Source of the DNA: Strigamia acuminata
Lineage: Eukaryota; Arthropoda; Chilopoda; Geophilomorpha; Linotaeniidae
Assembly: GCA_949358305.1 (NCBI GenBank)
Contig: OX442315.1
Location: 32,700,427-32,764,426, forward strand
Length of the DNA stretch: 64,000 nt
Direction: 5' to 3'
The first letter of the stretch is position 1. Each line of letters opens with the position of its first letter. A program made the position numbers and the translations under genes. Below the pieces are notes generated by a model, which saw only the letters and a program-made list of their open reading frames with translations, was not told the DNA's origin and did no database searches. Shown piece by piece: positions 57,841 to 64,000 of this stretch.

Positions 57841-58213
57841 ATTACAAAATCAAGTTTAATTAGTGGTAGTGCTGATTGAATGGATACGTTGTTCTATTGA
57901 ACAATTACAACAGTAGTTATTGGCAGTGACTACGTTCATGTCCGTGATTGGTTGAGATCTATTGATGTCGGTTCATTTCCTCAACGCACGTTTTCTCAAA
58001 AGGATGATTTCAAGATTTTATCTTCCCCTTGCCTCCCAAACCTAACCATTTTCATTTTTTACAACATATTATAGACTCACCGAGTATTTTCATCAATTAT
58101 CTTAATGCATCTCTCAACCAATCACAGCTCGTCATGAACATAAGATGTTCATGCCGGACATGAACGTAACCACTTCATACATTTTTATTTGTTTAATAGA
58201 ATAAGAAGTAACA
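57841..58213. other. Spacer right of copia, with partial repeat of its left flank
   Basis: 'gaatggatacgttgttc/tattgaa' and 'acaattacaacagtagttatt' (about 57877-57922) repeat the sequence left of the element (about 53145-53225), so the element landed in or beside a small local duplication. No gene. Confidence 0.6.
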
Positions 58214-61200
58214 CTAAATTGTAAACGTATAAAAGGCACTCGGCTTTCGAGTACATTCAGAATTTTCGATTCTTTTGCCACAACACGACCAATGTTTATG
58301 ACCAGGATGGTTTGTGTGTCCATGCCCGCATCCCTTATATCCCCCTGAAATTCCAAACGGCCAATTAAATACATTGATAAATTGAAATAGACGACTGAAA
58401 TATCACCTGGCATCGAACCACCGCAAGCACAAACCGCAACTTTGGATCCATTACTCGAGCAAAAAGAGCAGCAATGGAATTTACCCGAATGCAAATTCCA
58501 TTTAGATTTGATTGGAATAAGAAATGGACTTCCCTAAAAATAAAAATTAAACCAAATTAAACCAAAAAAAAAAAAAAAATTATATAAATATAAATACCTG
58601 AATTGGCTCGCCAAAACTCGTAATATTCAGCAAAAAAAACCCACAAATCGTCGGATAAAAACACAATTTATGTAACCCATTTTTGTAGTTGGTTATCTGA
58701 ACCGGAATGCATCTAATAACAACAAAAAAAATTAATTTTTTTAAATTTACAATTGATGTTAGGCCAATAAGATTGCGAATGATAGACGCGTGGCACAAAG
58801 CCACAGAGTATAGATATCACAGCGGCGTAATGAATGCCAACTGGCTTCACAGTTTAACGCAACTCACAATAGTGTCTCCTTGAGACTCGTTCAGCTATGT
58901 CGAATAATCTTTGGCAAACAAATAGCATCGCATAAATCACAGGTAAAACTTTACCACACAAGTCGGGTTGTGCTTGCTGTCAACAGCTGTCTGCTTTACA
59001 AGTTTATTGCGCGACGGAGACGTGCAATAAATATTTTATTATGACAAAAAATGTGGGCTTGCCTGCCTGATTGGTCTCTCTCAGTGAGAGTTACTTTAAT
59101 GTAGTCGTCGTCTAATAAAACGGAATTTCCGTGCCAGTCTTGACAGGTGACAAAAACTTCGGACCATTGCCCCTCTCGCGCTGTAAGAAGACCTGGAAAT
59201 ATAGAGCTATTAATCACACGTGTGCAGTGTGTGAAAATCATGTTCATTCATCTGCAGACGTGTTGGTGCTAAAAAGTTATGAAGTGGTTTGATTTGGTTT
59301 GTTTTCTTGGCGTTTTCAGGTACAGGGAAACCATATTTGAATGAGAATGATATAGTATTTTATACAAACATTTTAATTGCATATACCGGTATATCTAATT
59401 TACAAAGGACATTTCAACGTACTTTTGTGGATTTTTTGAGATGTACCAGTACGAGATCGCACGAGATTTTGCTAGATTTTCTGAGATTGCACTAGATTTT
59501 CTGAAATTGCACTAGATTTTCTGAAATTGCACTAGATTTTGTTAGATTGCACTAGATTTTGTTAGATTGCACCAGATTTTGTGAGATTGCACTAGATTTT
59601 AAGAGATTTTACCTAAAATAAAGTTGTTTGGTACCAAAAAAAGTGGCACAGGTACAGTACCGTACCACTACCACGAGATGCAGAATTTTTTGAAAAGTAG
59701 AATGTATATCTGTACCGGTACCGCTGAAGAAATCCACAAAAGTACCACAAAATCTGAAATTTAGGAATGACTAGTGCAATCAAACTTGGCAGATTGGGAC
59801 AAAAATTGATTAAAATCGCAAATATCTTGAAAACGAAAGCTCGGATCGTCAAAATCCACACACCAAACGAAAACGCATGAAAAAACTGCACCAAAAAACG
59901 TTAAATAAACAACACCGCCCACAACTAATAATTAATTTATACCATATTTAATTGAACAGTGTATAGCCAACATTTTTTTGCGACTCCCTGTATTGTTTGG
60001 CCGGTTTTATTTGGGCCACCCGGTATAAACAAACATAAAAACAAAATTAGATAACATATACGTTCTTGTCTTCTATTTTTACTATTTATAAAAACACCAA
60101 AAACCATAAAAACCTAAACTTTGAATGCACCACTATAGGTGATAAAAGCAGCACAGTGAAGCCTACCTTTCTTTCGACAGCTTTACTTCGTTCCTCTATA
60201 AATGCACTTACCGTCTCCTTTAACAATAAATTTGAACAGTGGTGGCGACCTTGTTAAAATGGCGCCTTGAAGTGAAATCCCATTAACACGAACAGTTTGT
60301 GACTTATCGAGCATTATGACATCATCGTCTTTCTTCTTTCCAGCCTTATTCACCAACTCCAGCTCGTGAAACCTTTGCAAAACAACACTAACCAACGACA
60401 GAATTTCCACGTCCGATCCAAACTGAAGCAACTCTTCGGAAAACCGGAAACTCGTCTCAAGGTCCTCCACAGTCTGCTGCAATTGAATCTTCTGCAAGGC
60501 AAAAAATTCTTTTTTCTGCTTTTCAACATTTTTAACTTCGTTCAAAAGATTCTGTCTATGCAGTTGCAGAACCCGGATGTAGGAATCGACGAACTCGTTC
60601 ACTTCCTCGGTTGTTTGACTCACACGCGCGTCAAATTTTGCAGCGGACGGTTCTAGAGATTCCACGCATTTCTTTATCTCTTCCACATAATGCTGCAGTT
60701 GTATCATCTCATCTTGGAACCGTGAAATCTGATGATCGCTCACATCGGCTACGAAGCGACAACTGTGATTTCTATGCGTTTCGTCGGCACAAACACAACA
60801 CACTGTTGTAAGACAGTCTTCACAAAACAGTTTTAAACCTTCGTCCACGTGGAGGGTGCATTGCAGAGATGAAAACTTCTTGTTCACAGCCTAAAAATAT
60901 TTGTGAAAAAGTTCCCATCAATATTAGTCTACAGGATTATTTAGAAACACATGGAAACATGCTAAACAGCGTGTACAGATGTATCCAGACTTGATTGCTT
61001 AAAAACTGTACAAGCATGCTCAATACCTTGCACAGCTTCATGATAACTATACTCGAGTTGCACTCAAGAAAGAACCTTACAATCTCGACTCCCATTGGTC
61101 GAGGAGTTTACTAGTAACTCCATACTACTAGGAGAAGTAGTTTTGTTTTTTATTTATTGTTGTGATTGTTATGACTAATTTAGTTTATGTTATTTTGATT

Positions 61201-63620
61201 TTATTAAATAAAAAATGTTATTTCCATCATTACAATGTAGTTTCACACATTAAAAAATGTCAAACTCATGATTGTTGTGTTTATTGGTTACTTCGTCTGG
61301 AAGTTTGAATTTTAGGCCGTTACCTAGGCAATCGATTGCAATGTCTGTACATTGTAATGCAATTCTGGTGTTTGGGTCTACTTTTGTGGATCACTACACC
61401 ACAGTAGACTGTGCACTATACACCAGTAAACTTGCTCGACCAATGAGAGTAGAGATTGTAAGGTCCTTTCTTGAGTGCAACTCGAGTATAACCTAAATTT
61501 ACTAGACTGTGAACTGAGGGATTGTGGGTAAGAAGCATGTCAGTGGCAACACTAAATTCTTTTTAACTTCCTGTCACTGTTATGGCTGCCTGAAATCAGC
61601 CTACAAACAAGATTTCCGAACGATGGTTGGCAAATACTGCGTGGTTTTGAATTGTGAAACATCACAATCCAGATGTATTTATTTAAATATAAATAAATAA
61701 ATAAATAAATAAATAAATATAATATAGCTAAGAAAAAAATGCAAAAAAAAAGGTGCAAAAAACGAGAAAAAAACGAGGGTAAAACGAGAGAAAAACGAGA
61801 TAAAAACGAGATAAAAACGAGATAAAAACGAGATAAAATGAAAAATGGGATTGAAATTGGTGGAGTAAGATGCCAAACAGGAAGTTGAAGAGCATTCATG
61901 ATGTCACTTCATCCCAACAATGCCTCCTTCTCTTTTTGCAGTGCGCAGTCCAGTAGTATTTAGGTCTGTGGTCAAATGACACCAGATCTGGAAAAAGTCT
62001 GGGATCTAAGTTGAGCATTTTAGCAGTTGCGGATCTTTAATTTCCACTGTTTGGTCTCATTTTTCACGAGTCAAAAAACACATGCCCTGGGACATTCCCT
62101 CCATTCCTCCATTCCTCCATTCTTTTACGATCGCTCCTGCTCTGCAGTGTAGCCGACTCCTAATACAACTGTTGTTTTTGGTTCACTTACTTATTTATTT
62201 AGACTAGTTTGATGGTGGTGCTCTACAACAGCGCTTAGCTAAATTACAAAATGATCGACTTTGAAACTGACCACAAGAACACATTTACTACATTTACATG
62301 CACCGAATATTTTGAGTGATGAATAATTCGAGATCAAATTGTTGCGTTTACATGCAAAAAATGATTCGTGATCACTTTCGGTTTTCGATCAATGGGGAAG
62401 TGCCGGAAGTAACGCACGCATGCGCAATAAAAATAGTTCAAGTTCACTCGAATTAAACAACCTTCTGCGAGGGATTATTCACTACTCGAATAATCCTTGT
62501 CATCCGTGTTTACATGACAGTTGTGCACATGCAATATTCCATCTAACTCGAAATATTCCGTGCATGTAAACATAGTAATTGAGCCAAAACCACCCAAAAC
62601 CCTCTGAATAACTTTAGTCCCTAAATATTTTTTATAAAAATGGCACTTGATATACTACAGTTGTGTGTATTGACTGTGGTGTACTTTAGTACAGTACAAT
62701 GCATGAGAACACCAGCATTTCACCTTAGTTTGTGTTTGTTTGTCAAGTTACATCAAATATGAATTTTAACTCAAATTCAAAAATACCAAATAGCACAAGA
62801 AAATGAAATGTGAAGATCAGCAACATATCTCGACCACCCAAATGTCAACCTGTCAATTCGTGCAATTTTAAAACCTGTCAACTACAGTATCCATTAATGG
62901 TAACAAAAAACAAAAATAGAAACCTCATCTTTTGCCAACAACAACAACATCAGAAGGACTTAAAATGACTCTATCTTCCACTTTTAAATTAAGACCCTCA
63001 CCTCTTTATCGCCAATTTCATCCTTTAGTTTGACAATCCTGTGAAGGCTTGTTTTCCTTTGGCGTCTGTGGGCCTCGGTGCAAAACATACACAGTACATG
63101 GCAACATTCTTCGCATCTGCTTGTCACGGGTGATTTGTACGTACATGCATCGCAGGAAACGAGCACCTGACTCCGACTGGATGCAAATTGTTTCTCAACT
63201 ATGTAATTAATTGGCAGGCAGTTAGCGGGCCGCAAATCAACCTCGCTGTCGCAAATCGGGCATAAAACTGTTTTCGTTTCGATTAGGCTTAACGTCGTCG
63301 TCGTTGTTGTTGTTGAAAATGATGACGATTGATCTTGATCAGTTCTGAGTTTCCTTTTCTTGTTCCACGGTAAATGGATTCTAGTACGGTTGGGCTCTAA
63401 CGTGTTAACCGTCGACTCGTTTATCGGAATGTATGGCTTTAATCGATCGATGCAAACGGCGCAGAATGTGTGCAAACATGGGAGTATTCTTGGGTCTTCG
63501 AAGGGTTTTTCGCATATTCGGCACATCAATTTTGGATCTGGCACTGGTCCGCTGGAAATAAGTTTTAAAAAATGTGTGTTAAGTAAATAAACAGTCAGGT
63601 TTCGACGTAAATATCGCCAT
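58214..63620 (-). CDS. TRIM45: TRIM45 E3 ubiquitin ligase homologue
   Basis: Minus-strand exons: tentative 14-nt first exon 63607-63620, then 63002-63551, about 60213-60890, about 59050-59192, 58597-58712, 58407-58533 and 58214-58344. RING finger: CRICEKPFEDPRILPCLHTF with a 60-residue Ser/Thr-rich insert before CPICDSEVDL. First B-box: CDACTYKSPVTSRCEECCHV then HRRQRKTSLHRIV. Second B-box: CTLHVDEGLKLFCEDCLTT then THRNHSC. A BBC coiled coil follows (HYVEEIKKCVESLEPSAAKF), a filamin-type Ig repeat (GQWSEVFVTCQDW ... ICGFFLLNITSFGEPIQ) and the family-specific C-terminus HCCSFCSSNGSKVAVCACGG then CGHGHTNHPGHKHWSCCGK. That tail is almost identical in pattern to vertebrate TRIM45. The junction between the 59192 and 58712 exons does not close in phase as I read it, so a small exon or shifted site is missed. 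The first exon (MAIFT) is inferred from phase only. Confidence 0.92.
59455..59612. repeat. Tandem 20-21-bp repeat in TRIM45 intron
   Basis: Seven to eight units of agattgcactagattttctg, with variants. Flanking sequences form a loose inverted pair (acttttgtggatttttt at about 59421 and gaaatccacaaaagta at about 59729). Confidence 0.85.
61048..61490. mobile_element. MITE with about 55-bp terminal inverted repeats (Tc1/mariner-like)
   Basis: Left end TATACTCGAGTTGCACTCAA and onward to GGTCGAG is matched in reverse at the right end with about four mismatches in 55 bp. Ends are TA-flanked, fitting a TA target. It is non-autonomous: 443 bp without a transposase. It lies in the large TRIM45 intron. 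Confidence 0.85.
61690..61840. repeat. Simple repeats: (TAAA)n and acgagataaaa units
   Basis: taaataaataaa at about 61690-61720, then four to five 11-bp units of acgagataaaa at about 61785-61835. Confidence 0.9.
62285..62578. mobile_element. MITE with about 33-bp terminal inverted repeats
   Basis: TTACTACATTTACATGCACC...GAATATTTTGAGT at the left is matched by the complement of ACTCGAAATATTCCGTGCAT...GTAAACATAGTAA at the right. 294 bp, no ORF. The superfamily is uncertain; the target duplication was not resolved. Confidence 0.8.
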
Positions 63621-64000
63621 TTTATAATTAACTTTCAAACAACCACATTTCACTTCATCCGGTATCTTGAAGCCAAATGCAAACACTATAAATTCCATTA
63701 TTGCGTACGAAACAAGTCTAAAATCGCTTATTGCACACAAAAATAGTGTCATTACCTCTTATCGTTTCTAAAAATCACGTATTTGCAGTGTTGGGCAAAA
63801 TACTTTACCAAAATATTTTGAAAATACCAAATAAAATACCTTGTAATATGTATTTTGTCGTAACACTGCGCTAATCCACTTGTTGCGATGTAATGAGCAA
63901 CTAAAATTTCATTTAAATCAACTAATCTCATCACTTGTTTAATTTTCGTAAACCACACGTGGTGAAAACGAAAACAAACATCAGAAAAAAGGAAAACAAC
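63621..64000. other. Right window edge, upstream of TRIM45
   Basis: Putative TRIM45 promoter and 5' UTR; no TATA box, and no gene recognised on either strand. Confidence 0.45.

Overview
This is a eukaryotic, AT-rich nuclear window. Introns are short (mostly 50-70 nt, GT-AG) and many carry minisatellites. Gene content (HENMT1, FIRRM, DNMT1, TRIM45, avidin-like secreted proteins, two intact LTR retrotransposons, several MITEs) and a TCAGT-type initiator point to an invertebrate, most likely an arthropod that keeps the maintenance DNA methyltransferase. The species cannot be fixed from the sequence alone.

Layout. 1-1.3 kb: 5' part of HENMT1 (minus strand, runs off the left edge). 1.7-3.7 kb: a coiled-coil gene (minus). 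A 14-kb Ty3/gypsy element (3692-17697) sits 33 bp upstream of its start codon; a second possible first exon lies beyond the element at 21.7 kb. 17.7-23.5 kb: AT-rich, mostly non-coding. 23.5-33.8 kb: a cluster of secreted-protein genes: a small orphan, an avidin-domain protein with a His/Pro-rich N-terminal arm, and (convergent) an avidin-domain protein with an approximately 1800-residue His/Gly/Asp/Ser/Lys-rich repetitive tail. 34.1-39.1 kb: FIRRM (C1orf112 family, minus), head-to-head with DNMT1 (39.5-45.4 kb, plus), with 387 bp between the start codons. 45.4-53.2 kb: a zone of gene fragments and transposon remains: two tandem IWS1-like (TFIIS N-terminal domain) copies, one carrying a MITE whose empty site is preserved in the other copy; a multi-exon DDE-transposase-derived pseudogene with a perfect 29-bp satellite in one intron; and an RPB1 fragment. 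53.2-57.8 kb: an intact Ty1/copia element. 58.2-63.6 kb: TRIM45 (minus), with two MITEs in its large intron.

How the parts relate. The host genes belong to separate pathways: piRNA/siRNA 3'-end methylation, homologous recombination control, maintenance DNA methylation, and a ubiquitin ligase. HENMT1 and DNMT1 both act in systems that restrain transposons, but nothing here shows that they are co-regulated. Both LTR elements look young: LTR pairs of equal length (the copia pair identical by eye), perfect target duplications and long ORFs. The gypsy element carries a textbook -1 frameshift signal between gag and pol and an unusual third ORF. The most novel locus is the avidin pair: identical intron positions and phases show common descent, yet one paralogue has its His-rich region before the avidin fold and the other has a giant, recently amplified His-rich region after it.
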